Assembly: GCA_028671895.1 (NCBI GenBank)
Contig: CM053813.1
Coordinates: 9,114,001-9,178,000 of the forward strand
Source: Oenanthe sinensis
Taxonomy: Eukaryota; Streptophyta; Magnoliopsida; Apiales; Apiaceae
Direction of reading: 5' to 3'
Length of the DNA: 64,000 bases
Shown: positions 22,471-34,161 of the stretch, piece after piece
Numbering within the stretch: the stretch's first letter is position 1
Layout: every line of letters begins with the position of its first letter
Notes under the pieces: model-generated
Database searches by the model: none
Seen by the model: only the letters and a program-made list of their open reading frames with translations
What the model was told of the DNA's origin: nothing
Position numbers and translations under genes: made by a program

Positions 22471-22648
22471 TAGAGGAACAAACATCTTTCATTTCAGTTA
22501 CTCAAAGAAATCTGGAAATGTATTATATGATCCAGAGAACAATTTATTTACTTACAGTTCTTAAATGTCATATTAGTTTCTTAGTTGTTAGTTGAGTTAT
22601 CCTCTAGGAATTTGTGTGTTAAATGTTTAACAACAAATAGGGGGAGAT
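21960..22648 (+). promoter_or_regulatory. Repeated polypurine tracts upstream of the 3' LTR of A
   Basis: The functional PPT is AAATAGGGGGAGAT at 22635-22648, directly against the LTR. Similar GGGGGAG words occur upstream at 21961, 21993 (AAGGGAGAG), 22043, 22061 and 22408. Multiplied PPT-like tracts before the 3' LTR are a described feature of Sireviruses. The extra copies here are inferred to be the same kind of feature. Confidence 0.7.
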
Positions 22649-24307
22649 TGAAAGGCATATGTCAAGGCCTATTTGTAATTAGTAGATGACAACTCAACTC
22701 ATGTAAGAAATTAAAGTAAGTAATAAATTCTGAGGATGGAATCAAATCGAAGAATGTCAACTAGACACAAAGAATCAACTTGTCAGAAGAATTATAATGA
22801 AGTTGCTACTCTACACCGGAAGAAGTTCATTTATATGTTCAAGCGTCGGAGAAAAATAGAGAAGCAGTTGTTCAGAAGATTCAGAAGATTCTAAGTGGCT
22901 ACTACAGAAGATTCCAGAAGAAGAATGAAGACAGTGAAGTAGAAGAAGAACAGAAGACCACAGCTTAATGTTAAAGATGAAGAATATTTATTATAGTATG
23001 ACATAAATGAACCAGACATTACATTTGTGTGTCAACTAAAATAATAAATATTCATCATCTAGCTCAAGTGGTTTTATGACAAAAGACACAACGAAGACTG
23101 GAAGACTTCAAGACTGATAGCACGGTAATACAAGACGAAATATTATTTTAATTCTACTATCAAATGTTAATTGATTATTTAATTTATCTAATTAAATTAA
23201 TTCAAGTTGAATTTAATTTAATTTGTAAATTAACTAATTAATTTAAGTAGAATTAATTTATTATAAAAGATATGACTTAATATGACTTTTAATATAATTC
23301 AAATGACTAATAAATAAGTCATACCGACTGTTTATTAATAAGTCATACCGAATTATATTAATAAAAGTCATACCGAAGCTGTTAAAGAAATGAAAAAAGG
23401 CAGGTGATTCAATAAGTCATACCGAGAGAATTGATTCAAATGTCATACCGAGAATTGAATAGGCAGTTGATTCCAAAAGTCATACCGAGCTTATTCCAAA
23501 AGTCATACCGAGCTTATTCCAAAAGTCATACCGAGCAAAATGAAGAAAAGGTCATGCTGGAGTTGAAGTTTAAAAGGTCATACTGATTTTATTTAATTAA
23601 AAAGTCATACCGATTTTTTAATTAATTAAAATAAGTCATACCGAGCTTCTGCCGACCTAAAGTCATACCAGGATAAGTCATACCGAGATTTCTGTGCTCA
23701 AAAGGTCATACTGAACCTATTTTGTTTAATTAAAATAAGTCATACCGATTTATTTTAATTAGATAAAATCTGAATATGACTTTAAATAAGTCATACCGAG
23801 ATTCAGTAAGTCATACCGACCATTCAGAAGTCATACCCAGTTTTTAAATGTCATACAAGGGTTAAAATAAGTCATACAGACTTATTTTCTTGAAACTAAG
23901 TCATACTGAAAAAGGTCATAGCAGCCTTTTTCATTCTCTATAAATATGAGATCAGCTCTTCATTTTTCAGAAGTTCAGTTGTTAGAAGTTAAGAAAATCA
24001 GATCAAATTCAGTAATTTATCTGCATTGTAATATTCACAGATTTCTGTGCTGAGTTTGAATATAATTGATTAAACACGAACACTTCATGTCGAATTCGTT
24101 CTAGACTTTTTATCAATTATATAACTGTTTTCTAAATATTAATTTTATAATACTAATCAAGTTAAAATTATATCTTTCACTTGAACAGTATTTCATTCTA
24201 ATTAATATTTCGCGAGTAATTAAAATAATATTTTTAATCCAAATTATTCCGTGATTAATTTTCAGATATTGTATTCAACCCCCCTTCTACAATATCAGGG
24301 ACCAACA
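22649..24307 (+). repeat. 3' LTR of element A
   Basis: It starts TGAAAGGCATATG and ends GGGACCAACA. It is 20 bases longer than the 5' LTR because of one extra CATACCG unit near 23800. The CATACCG array lies at about 23312-23925. Only scattered substitutions separate the two LTRs. Confidence 0.95.
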
Positions 24308-24312
24308 CTCTC
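24308..24312. repeat. Right target-site duplication of element A
   Basis: CTCTC, identical to 13363-13367. Joining the flanks restores an uninterrupted element B sequence. Confidence 0.9.
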
Positions 24313-24342
24313 ACAGGATTTGCTTGTCAAACTCTAACAAAC

Positions 24343-24356
24343 AAATAGGGGGAGAT
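24343..24356 (+). other. Polypurine tract of element B
   Basis: AAATAGGGGGAGAT, identical to the PPT of element A, directly precedes the B LTR. Confidence 0.9.
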
Positions 24357-25682
24357 TGTAAAGCATAATGTAACGTAGTATGTAATAATGATAACGATAA
24401 CTCAACTAAGAAACAAAGAAAGATAAATATTACTAATATGCAGCACAGGAATCCAGAAGGACATGCAAACAGAAATCATACATACGTCATTGCAGAGCAT
24501 TCAAGATGTAAAGTTTACTGAACGACAGCGAGAGAAGTTCATTAATATGTTCAGGCCTCAGCAATAAATAAGTGTTCAGTAGATTTCAGACAAAAGGCAG
24601 TGTAATATTTTGTGTACAAATGTCAAAGGGTTTCAATGATCAGAAGCAATGTAACAGTCCAAACATAGTCAGCTGAAACAGAATAGGAATTAAGGGAATT
24701 CAATACAGTGTTAGTCGTTTGTGAACCAGACCAGTGCACTAAGCGTCAGCACATAAAGTAATGAATTATCTTGATTAATCAGAAGAAAATCAGTTGATCA
24801 AGCCAGAAGAGTAAAAACAAGTAGTATTTACTTCAAGCACTTCAAGAAAGATGGTAAGGCAAGTAATAGTGCATTTAGTGGCTCCTACTCTCTTGAAGCA
24901 CTCTAGAGGCGCCACTAACTTTGTAAAGGCACAACAAACCAAGTTAAAAACTAAGGCAAGTCAAAGTGATGGTTTGTGGCGCCTGCACAAGGGAATGGGT
25001 GTGCAAGCGCAACAAACATGTTATAGGCGCAACAACCAAGTTAGAGGAGCAACAAAGTACAATGGATGATTTTGTGGCGCCTACAATCTATAACCAGTGT
25101 GCAGGCATAACAAACTAGCATCCAGGCGCAAGAAAACTTGGAAGATTTCCTAAGAACTTAGTGGCGCCTGCACAAGGAATTGAGAGTGCAGAAGCAACAA
25201 AAGTTCCATAGAGGCGCAACAAAAGACAAGGCGCAACAAACATGTTCTAGGCGCAACAAAGAATCTAATTGCGCATACACACCACTCCCACTCTACATGC
25301 GCAACAAAGGACTTGAACAATTGTGGAAATCAATTTTCTAAAAGTCTACAAATTATATATATGGGTTAAATCAAAATGGATAGTAGCAATTCATTCATCT
25401 TCAACAAAAAGAGATACAGACGGGAGCATCATTAAAGCTTGACATTAATATCACCCAACTGTATTTCTATTGTAATTTTGTTTGAACCCATTGAAGCTAA
25501 TCATTTGATTAGAAGTGTAGCACCTCAGGGATTTAATAATACATTGTTATTTCCCCGAATCATTGTGTTTCATTAATTGCCATTTTTATATCTCAAGAAC
25601 ACAAACACTTAATCCGTAATTAAACGAAAAATCTACCATATCATATTCAACCCCCCCTTCTATGATGATTTTGGACCTAACA
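24357..25682 (+). repeat. 3' LTR of element B
   Basis: It starts TGTAAAGCATAATG and ends TTTGGACCTAACA. It follows a PPT and is not followed by a primer site, so it is a 3' LTR. It is clearly homologous but diverged from the 5' LTR of element D (27188-28501). It carries the clade core block (24528-24562) and a GGCGC/GCAACAAA array with stem-loops (24900-25310). TATATATGGGTT near 25354 is a plausible TATA region. The plus-strand open frame 24851-25069 lies within the array and is not a gene. Confidence 0.9.
24900..25315. repeat. GGCGC-CAACAAA stem-loop array in the B LTR
   Basis: Repeated units have the plan GTGGCGCCTGCAC, a short loop, GTGCAGGCGCAACAAA. Clear stems are CTGCAC/GTGCAG (within 25163-25196) and GCGCAT/ATGCGC (within 25270-25302), with imperfect ones at 24978-25010 and 25075-25118. 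Single GGCGCAACAAA words fill the gaps. Confidence 0.75.
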
Positions 25683-27187
25683 GAGATATATATTATGAAT
25701 GTATATGATAATCACTTGAACGTAATTAAACTTCTGCAGACTAACTAATATGCATTTTAAACATTGTAGATATTTAATGACAAACAACACAAATAATTTC
25801 TCTGTGCAAGCAACCCTTGAGAAAGACAAGTTGACATGAACCAACTTCCTTGATTGGTATAGGAATTTGAGGATTGTCCTCAGGCAGGAGCGAAAGCTCC
25901 ACATCATTGAAATTCATTCACATGCTCTTCCTACTAAGAATGCAAATCGCGTTCAGCAAAATTCTTATCAGAAGCATATTGATGATGCGAATGATGTTGC
26001 ATGTCTCATGCTTGCAACCATGAGTGATGAGCTTCAAAAATAACATGAGCATGTGGATGCTTATGAGATGATTGAACACCTTCAAAGAATGTTTGAGGGA
26101 CATGCTTGTCAAGAAAGGTTCGACATGAGCAAAGTACTGTATGCTTGCAAACAGGGAGAGCATGAACCTGTTCAACCACATGTTCTAAAGATGATAGGTT
26201 ATATTAAGTGTCTTGATACTTTGGGTTTCTCGATTGGTTTGGAAGCTCAGATGACTTGATCTTGCAATCTTTGAACAACAACTATACTCATTTTGTTATG
26301 AAATACAATATGAATGAGATAGAAAAACACCCAGTGAATTGTTAGCCATGTTGCAAACTACTAAAACCAACATGAAAAAGGCTGAACCTGCTCCCATATT
26401 GATGGTAGAAAACAAAGGTAAGGCTAAAAGGAAAAGAAAATAGAAGGGAAAGAAGAAGATTGGATCTGCTTCTGGTCCCAAGCCAAAGGCTAATCCCAAA
26501 CAGGCTTCAAAACCTAAGGGTGCTGTTGCAAAGGGTGATTGTCACTACTGTGGTAAACTAGGTCATTGGAAGAGTAACTGTCATGCTTATTTGGAGGATC
26601 TGAAGAAGAAGAAGGTTGGTCAATCTTCTGGTTCAGGTATTTATGTTATAGAGGTCAATTTGTCTACTTCTACATCATGGGTATTAGATACTTGATGTGG
26701 TTCTCATATTTGTATAAATGTGCAGGATATACAAAGGAGTAGGACTTTGGCTAAAGGAGAGGTCGACCTATGAGTTGGCAATGCAGCAAAGGTTGCTGCT
26801 TTAGCTGTAGGGACTTATTATTTATCATTTCCCACTGGGATTATTTTAGAACTTGAGAACTGCTTTTACATGCCTGCAATTTGCAGAAACATTATTTCGG
26901 TTTCTTGTTTGGACAAGAAAGGTTTTGCATTTTCCATTCAGAACAATAGTTGTTCCTTTTGTTTGAATAATGTTACCTATGGGGTTGCATGTTTATTTAA
27001 TGGTTTATATGTTCTTGATTTAGACACTCATGTCTATAATGTGAATAACAAATGTCTTAAAACTAATGACTCAAATCAAACATTCCTCTAGGACTGTCGT
27101 ATAGGCCATATAAATGAGAAGCGCATTTCCAAGTTACACAAGGATAGATACTTGGATAAGTTTGACTTTGAATCATACGAAGCATGT
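25683..27187 (+). mobile_element. Fragment C: copia gag-protease piece, same family as element E
   Basis: This 1.5-kb piece lies between the 3' LTR of B and the 5' LTR of D. It matches element E from about 38893 to 40410 along its whole length, so it is the remaining middle of an older E-family copy. B entered it on the left side (GAGAT) and D on the right (after GAATCATACGAAGCATG). Confidence 0.85.
25777..27180 (+). pseudogene. Broken gag-protease of fragment C
   Basis: The frame starts at ATG 25777 (MTNNTNNFSV) and is closed by several stops, the first near 25837. It continues in frame through 26053-26259 (DAYEMIEHLQRMFEGHA). The zinc knuckle CHYCGKLGHWKSNC near 26547 is complete, whereas in E the second Cys is Tyr. 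The protease motif reads LDT-stop-CGSH (TGA near 26695) where LDTGCGSH is expected. The open piece 26870-27091 is the region before integrase (ISVSCLDKKGFAF). It ends at the D insertion, and no product is expected. Confidence 0.8.
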
Positions 27188-28501
27188 TGTAAAGCATAAT
27201 GTAATGTAATATATAATAGTGATAACGATAACTCAACTAAGAAACAAACACAGTCAAATAATACTAATATGCAGCACATGAATCCAGAAGGACATGTAAA
27301 CATGAATCATACATAAATCATTGCAGAGCATTCAAGATGAAATGCTTACTAAACGTCAGCGAGAGAAGTTCATTAATATGTTCAGGCCTCAGCAACAAAT
27401 AAGAGTTCAGAAGATTTCATATTAAAGATAGTGTAATGATTTGAGTATAAATGTCAAAGGGTTTCAGTGATCAGAAGCAATGCAACATTCCAAGGTTAAT
27501 CAGCTGAAACAGAACAGAAGTCAAGGGAATTCAATTCAATGTTAGTAGTTTGTGAACCAGACTAGTGCACTAAGCGTCAGCACAACAAGAAAAGAATTGT
27601 CTTGAGTAATCAGAAGTAAATCAGTTGATCAAGCCAGAAGAGTGAAAACCAAGTGTTAAATACTTCAAACATTTCAATAAATTGTTTTAAGGCAAGTATT
27701 ACTACATTTGGTGGCCCTTGTACTCTTGAAGCACACTACAGGCATAAAAAAGATGTAAAGGCGCAACATAAATTTACATTGGCGCAAGGAAACATAATTC
27801 TAAGTTTCTAAGTGTTTTTGTGGCGCCTACACAAGGAATGCAGAGTGTAGGCACAACAAACCAAGTATGTGGCGCAACAAAAGTTCTATGGAAGATGTTT
27901 GTGGAGCCTACACATTGAATTAGGTGTAGAGGCACAACAAACATGAAGCTCAGGTGCAAGGAAATCAATGATGAATTCTCCAAGGCATTTGTGGCGCCTA
28001 TACAGGGGAACAAGTGTATAGGCGCAACAAAACTATATCAAGGCGCAACAAAGGTTCCAAGGCGCAATAAACATATTTAGTGTTGCCTACACACAACAAT
28101 CACTCTTGAAGCGCAACAAAGGACTTAAGCCATTGTTGGAAAATCAATTTATTTGATTTTCCAAAAGTCTACACAAATATATATGGGTTTAATTCGAAGG
28201 CATCAGTGTGCATCTTCTTTAGTAAACACAACAAACTTACGGGAGCTCAATTAAAGCCAAGGATTAAACACACACCTGTATTGATTGTTGTAATATTGAT
28301 TGAACCCACAAAAGCTAATCTCTTGACTAGAAGTGTAGCACCTCAGGGATTTAATAATATATTTTTATTTCTCCGAATCGTTGTGTTTCATTTTCTATCA
28401 TTTAAATATCTCAAGAACACGAACACTTAATCCACAATTAAATAAAAAATCTATCAACATCATATTCAACCGCCCTTTCTATAATAATTTTGGACCTAAC
28501 A
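27188..28501 (+). repeat. 5' LTR of element D
   Basis: It starts TGTAAAGCATAATG and ends TTTGGACCTAACA, and is followed two bases later by the primer site. The core block is at about 27361-27396. The stem-loop array is at 27780-28130. TATATATGGGTTTAA near 28179 is a TATA candidate. The preceding five bases are CATGT. The partner duplication is not in the window. Confidence 0.92.
27780..28130. repeat. GGCGC-CAACAAA stem-loop array in the D LTR
   Basis: GCCTACAC (27825-27832) pairs with GTGTAGGC (27845-27852). CTACAC pairs with GTGTAG within 27906-27930. GCGCCTATAC (27994-28003) pairs with GTATAGGCGC (28016-28025), a perfect 10-bp stem with a 12-base loop. Each right arm is followed by (A)CAACAAA. 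Compared with B, the stems have changed on both sides together. Confidence 0.8.
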
Positions 28502-28503
28502 AT

Positions 28504-28515
28504 TGGTATCAGAGC
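28504..28515 (+). other. Primer-binding site of element D
   Basis: TGGTATCAGAGC, two bases after the LTR end. Confidence 0.95.
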
Positions 28516-28786
28516 TTGTTGATTGAAGTACAAATCAAGATCCAAAAATAGTTTTTCGAAAAAGTACATTTTTAGATCTAGAAAAATTTATATTTAAATT
28601 TCTTTAATTTTAAAGAAAATTTAATTTTGAATTTTTTAAAAGATATTAAATACACTAATTTTAAAAAGCTATCAATCATCAAGAATTCGAACAAAAATTT
28701 TATTTCACGAAATTTAATTTTTATTCAAATTAATTTTAATTTTAAAGAAATTAATTATTTCTTGAGATTTAAAATTCTTCACAACC

Positions 28787-31068
28787 ATGAGTACCCAAAA
28801 ACTTAGTAGCATCAAAATCTCAGTCTTTGATAAAAATGAATACATTTTATGGAAGAAGAAGATTTCCACTTTCATCAAATCAGCTAATTCTCAATACATG
28901 GGAATTTTAGAAAATGAACCCTATGTACCTCAGAAGCTAACACCAGAAACAATTTCAAATGACGGTGAACGGATTCCTCAATGATTTACCCCAAAGGACC
29001 CTTCAGAGTACACTGACACTGATAAAGATAGAGTTGCATGGGATAATCATCTTCAATGTATCCTAATGGATTCACTGGACACTACAATGCTGAATCAAGT
29101 GATTAATTGCACTAGTGCCAAATAAATGTGGGATACGATTGATCTACTAATGGAAGGTACAGCAGAAGTGAAGGAGAACAGGCTGGATATTCTTACATCC
29201 CAGTATGAAGCTTTCAAGTCACTACCTGGAGAAAGTATCACTCAAGTTTTTGAGAGATACAATAAATTGTTGAATGACTTGTCACTGCACGGAAAGGCCT
29301 ACTCACGTAGGGAGATCAATAGAAAATTTATGTTGACACTGCCAGCGCATCTTGAGCACAAAATCTCTGCCATCAGAGAAAGAAGTGACATAAATGAAAT
29401 GTCCATTGAAATTCTATATGGAAAGCTCAAAACTCATGAAAAGGAGCAAGAACAAAGACACATCATTTATGGTTCAGGAACAGTGGAAAGTAAGAATACA
29501 TCATTGTTAAAAACTATAACACTTGTAACCAAAGATTTTGTTGTCACAATGACCAGCATAGTGAAGCATGTAGTTGAGAAAGAAGAAATTCTGGAAGCTA
29601 AATTTACAGAAAATACTCAACCAGGTGTTGAAGATGATTTCTACTCAATGGAAGAACTTGAACAGTTAGAAAATAAGACAATTGACTATATGACAGGGAA
29701 GTTCAAGAACCTCAGGTATAGAAGGAACCCTAAGTACAAATTCAAGAGTAACACTAGCTACAGTGGTTCCAGCTTTAGAAACAACAACCGAGGTGGTTCG
29801 TCTTCAAGGTCTTACAACAAAGGAGGTTATAAGACAATGATGAAAAAGAGACATATGGAAATGTTGCACTAATGGCAGACTCTTCAGATGCATCACCTCA
29901 GTCATCAAAGGTATCATTTCTTTCCACAGTTGACATGTCTAATTCTGATTACAAGAAATCTGTAGAAGATCTAAGTGTAGAAATGTTTAACATTCACACA
30001 AGCATACTAGCATCTGAATAAGAAAATGCTAAACTAGTTCTAAAGAATAAAATGCTAGAAGCTAGAAATGAAGAACAAGAGCTTGCATGTGTTAACTTAG
30101 AAGATCTGAAATAGAAGATAGAATATCTGCAGAATAGAGACAAATGCAACCAAGATGTAGAAACTGCACTTAGAAATAAAATTTCTGAGTTAGAGTTAAA
30201 ACTTCAGGCATATAAGAAATATGCTAATCTTGTTAAGGAGGCAATAGATAAACGGGTCATAGGTCAAAAAACTGGAATAGGATTTGACTATGATAAAAAG
30301 GCAGAAAAGAGACATGAGGAATCAATTGCTGAGGATAGTCCTGTGAATTAAGACATTTCACATGTATTAAAAGATGTCCATAAGCCCCTATACAAGAAGT
30401 TTTTCATCGAACCCCTAGAAGAAGAACATATCTTAATAAAAGAAGAAATTCTTGTTGAGGATCAAAAGAAAAAGGAAGAAAGTAAACAAAAGTTGCCTAA
30501 GAAATCTGTAAAAATTGAAGAACCTAAGAAACAGATTAAAACTAAAATAGGCAATAAAGATGAAAAGAAAAAAAGCTAACAGAAATGGCAAGATAGGTGT
30601 TAATAAGAAAAATGATTATGCTTATTCTCCCAAAGCTATTAGAAAAGTTTGTAACAATTATAATTCTATTGGTCATCTTACGCATGCATGCAAAAAGATA
30701 AAAGTAGTCAAAACAGAAACATCTAATATGCCTGCCATGCCTGCCATGTCTATCCCTCATCAACCATGTGGTAAAGTAGGACGCATGCCATGTGCTTTCA
30801 ACATCATGTCTGCATACATAAACTTGATAAATGCATCATCGAGACTTGCATTAATACAGATGTGAACATGAATAGAAATCATATTAGGGCAAAGACTGCT
30901 AGTCCTCCTAAGTCTAGGAAGGAAGCCCATGTCCCTAAGCCTAAAGACACCCCTGTCAAGGCTAAACCAAAGGGCAAGGGCACTGTTGATGAGAAAGATA
31001 AGGACCAAAAAAATTCTGTAGCTAAATCTGTTTACTTATCTAAGCCTCTTGGACCCAATCAAATTTAA
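28787..31068 (+). pseudogene. Broken Gag of element D
   Basis: It starts MSTQKLSSIKIS, nearly the same start as A's Gag. In-frame stops occur at 28982-28984 (TGA) and 29123-29125 (TAA), and the frame continues to 29872. There a deletion after GGYKT near 29834 removes the first CCHC knuckle and shifts the frame. The C-terminal extension continues with more stops and carries a second knuckle, CNNYNSIGHLTHAC (about 30648), and the Cys block HQPCGKVGRMPCAFN. The end PLGPNQI-TAA corresponds to GPNQFGAPKII-TAA of A. It shows what A's Gag extension looked like before A lost its second knuckle. Confidence 0.85.
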
Positions 31069-31098
31069 GTGCCAAAGAAGAAGTAATCAATCTATGGT

Positions 31099-34000
31099 TA
31101 CAGGGAATAGCAAAGAACAAGCGTGTCATGTGGATTCATAACGGGATATGGCAATCTGGAAATTGGAAATGTTATCATAGAAAATATCTCTCTTGTGGAT
31201 GGATTAAAGCACAACCTTATAAGTATCAGTCAGGTCATTGACAAGGGCTACAAAGTAACTTTCGAAAAAGAAAGATGTGCAATCCAAAATAGGAAAGATG
31301 CAAAGATTTCTCTTCAAGGAGTGAGAAAGGGAAATCTCTTTGTGGCTGACTTATTCTCTGCAAGCAAATGTGAAGTTCAATGTTTTTACAACAAAGCTTC
31401 AACAGAGGACAGTTGGTTATGGCATAAGAAACTTTCACACCTGAACTTCAAGGCAATGAACTCTTTAGTTAAGAGGGAATTGGTTAGAGGTTTACCTGAG
31501 ATGGAATTCTGTCAAGAAGGTTTATGTGAAGCATGTGAAAAGGGGAAGTCAAAGAAAGCATCTCACTGAAGCAAAGATTCATCAAACATTACTGAACCAC
31601 TGCAACTTCTGCATATGTATTTATTTGGTCTAAGTACACGTGGGTGTTATTTCTAGCCTCAAAGTATGAAGCCCCTCAAACAATTATTGATCACATAAAG
31701 AAGATAGAGTTAGAAGCTGATTTGCCTGTCAGGAAAATAAGGTCTGACAATGGAACAAAATTTAGGAATGTAACGCTGAATGATTTTAGTATTGAGAAAG
31801 GGATTTCAAGACAATATTCAGCGCCCAGAACTCCACAACAAAATGGAGTAGTAGAAATGAAGAACAAAACTTTAGTTGTTACAGTAAGAACAATGCTGAA
31901 TGAAGCTAAGTTACCTCTATACTTTTGGGCTGAAGCAGTCAATACAGCTTGCTATACTCAGAACCGTACCTTGGTAAATAAAGATCATGACAAGACTCCG
32001 TACGAGTTGATGGCAAACAAGAAACCAACACTGAAATACTTTCATGTGTTTAGAGCTAAGTGCTTTATATTGAAAGATGATGAGCATCTAGGAAAGTTTG
32101 AATCCAAGGCTCATGAAGGCATGTTTCTTGGCTACTCTATGGAATCTAAGGCATGCAGGGTTTACGTGATTGAACACAAAAAGGTCTTTGAAAGCATGAA
32201 TGTAACTTTCGATGATCTCAAGCTCCCAAGTCTGCAAAGAACAGATAACACTGAAACTCTGCAGTTTGAAAATATGGATTCAGATGAAGGTGAAACAGAA
32301 CCTGAAGCTGCAACAAAAAATCAAGCACTAAATGAGAATAACAACAATGATGATTCTGACCCTAGTAGTGGAAACAGTGGAAGATTCACATAAACTACTA
32401 GTAGTGGCAGAGAATCTCATTCTCAACCAAGCAACAACTCAGGGGGACCAACTGAAGGATCTACTAACAGGACTCAGCACTTTAATGATAATCAGGCTGA
32501 ATCATCTAGGGAAAATCTGCCTAGGCATAGGGTGTGGAGTAGAGATCACCCCTTTGAGTTGATTCTAGGAGATCCAGATGATGGAGTCCAAACTAGACAT
32601 GCTTCACAAAATGAATGTTTATTCTCTGGTTTTATCTCTGAGATAGAGCCAAAGAAAGTAGAAGAAGCACTAGAAGATCCAGATTGGGTTATTGCTATGC
32701 AAGAAAAACTCTATCAATTTGAAAGACAAAAAGTCTAGAAGCTGGTACCCAGGCTAAAGAACAAGTCTATTATTGGCACAAAGTGGGTATTCAGAAATAA
32801 ACTAGATGAAGATGGCATTGTTACGAGGAACAAAGCCAAACTGGTTACTAAAGGTTATTCCCAAGAAGAAGGAATAGATTATGATGAAACATATGCACCA
32901 GTGGCAAGGCTTGGAGCTATTAGGATGTTTTTGGCATTCGCAGCACATTTCAACTTTAAAGTTTATCAAATGGATGTGAAGAGTGCATTCCTGAATGGAG
33001 AGCTTGAAGAAGAAGTGTATGTTGAACAACCCTTAGGGTTTGAAGATACAGAATTTACATATTTTGTATATTTTCTCTTCCAGGCACTCTATGGCTTAAA
33101 GCAAGCACTTCGGATATGGTATGACACTCTATCTATATTTTTACATGAAAATGGTTTCACTAGAGGTGTCATAGATAAGACTCTGTTTCATAAAATGCAT
33201 AAAAATGACATGATATTAGTACAAGTATATGTGGATGACATTATATTTAGTTCTACTAACGATCAGTTGTGTAGTAGATTTGCTAAGCTAATGCAGAGTA
33301 GGTATGAAATAAGCATGATGGGTGAGCTGAATTACTTCCTTGGACTCCAAGTAAGCCATAGGAAAGATGGAATTTTCATTTGCCAGACCAAGTACATCAG
33401 AGATCTATTGAAGAAGTATGGTCTTGAAGATGCATTATCAGCCAAAACACCTATGGTAACTGCCACTAAGCTTGATAAAGATGAACCTGGTTAGAGGGTA
33501 GACATCACAAGCTACAGATGTATGACCGGCTCATTACTTTACTTAACTGCAAGTAGGCCAGATATTATGTTTACTACATGCTTGTGTGCTAGGTTTCAGT
33601 CTAATCCTAAAAAATCACATCTTATAGCTGTTAAATCTTAAGAGAAGTCTGAATCTTAGAATTTGGTACCCTAAAGATACAGGTTTTGACCTTGTTGGCT
33701 ATTCAGATTCTGATTATACAGGTTGTAGGATTGATCGAAAGAGTACATCAGGTAGTTGTCAATTCCTTGGTAGAAGATTGGTGTCCTGGTATAGCAAGAA
33801 GCAGCACTCAGTTGCAATGTCAACAGCTGAAGCTAAATATGTTGCTACTGGAAGTTGCTGTGCACAAATATTGTGGATAAGGAACCAACTTCAAGACTAT
33901 GGATTGTTGCTGAGCAAAATTCTAATATTATGTGACAACACAAATGCCATAGCCATCACAAATAATCCTGTTCAACATTCAAGGACCAAGCCCATTGATA

Positions 34001-34161
34001 TTAGGTATCATTTCATAAGAGAACATGTCATGAGTGGTACTGTAGAGTTACATTTCGTACCTACAGAGCAGCAAATTGCAGACATCTTCACTAAACCACT
34101 GGATGAAATCACTTTCACTTCACTGGTTTGTGAACTTGGGATGTTAAATTCTACTAACTAA
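31099..34161 (+). pseudogene. Broken Pol of element D
   Basis: Pol begins QGIAKNKRVMWI, but a deletion of about 40 codons removes the protease DSG motif. The integrase zinc finger is complete (WHKKLSHLN, CEACEKGK). The first catalytic Asp is Tyr (HMYLFG, about 31617), and a deletion of about 67 bases follows it. The other two positions remain (SDNGTKF and NGVVEMKN). RT spans about 32660-33490 with a stop at 32736. The active-site box YVDD is intact at 33228-33239. RNase H follows in shifted frames and ends LGMLNSTN at 34161. The copy preserves the RT/RNase H segment that element A lacks. Confidence 0.88.

Larger units (their letters stand above)
13368..24307 (+). mobile_element. Element A: complete Sirevirus-like copia retrotransposon, RT-deleted
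   Basis: The 10,940-base element has two LTRs (TG...CA), PBS, Gag, Pol, a remnant of the extra ORF, repeated polypurine tracts and a perfect 5-bp target duplication. The LTRs differ by about a dozen substitutions by eye plus one 20-bp indel, so the insertion is recent. The order protease-integrase-RT-RNase H is that of Ty1/copia. The long Gag, iMet primer site, multiple PPT-like tracts and space for an extra ORF recall the Sirevirus (SIRE) lineage. A deletion of roughly 880 bases removes the RT active site and most of RNase H, so the copy cannot be autonomous. Confidence 0.92.
9829..25682 (+). mobile_element. Element B: Sirevirus-like copia element, 5'-truncated, split by element A
   Basis: B consists of 9829-13362 plus 24308-25682 once element A and one copy of its target duplication are removed. 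It holds the extra 3' ORF, a short untranslated stretch, a polypurine tract (24343-24356) and a 3' LTR. Its gag-pol and 5' LTR are absent from the window, apparently cut off where element F was inserted. The 3' LTR abuts GAGAT of fragment C, its likely target duplication, but the partner copy cannot be seen. Confidence 0.7.
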
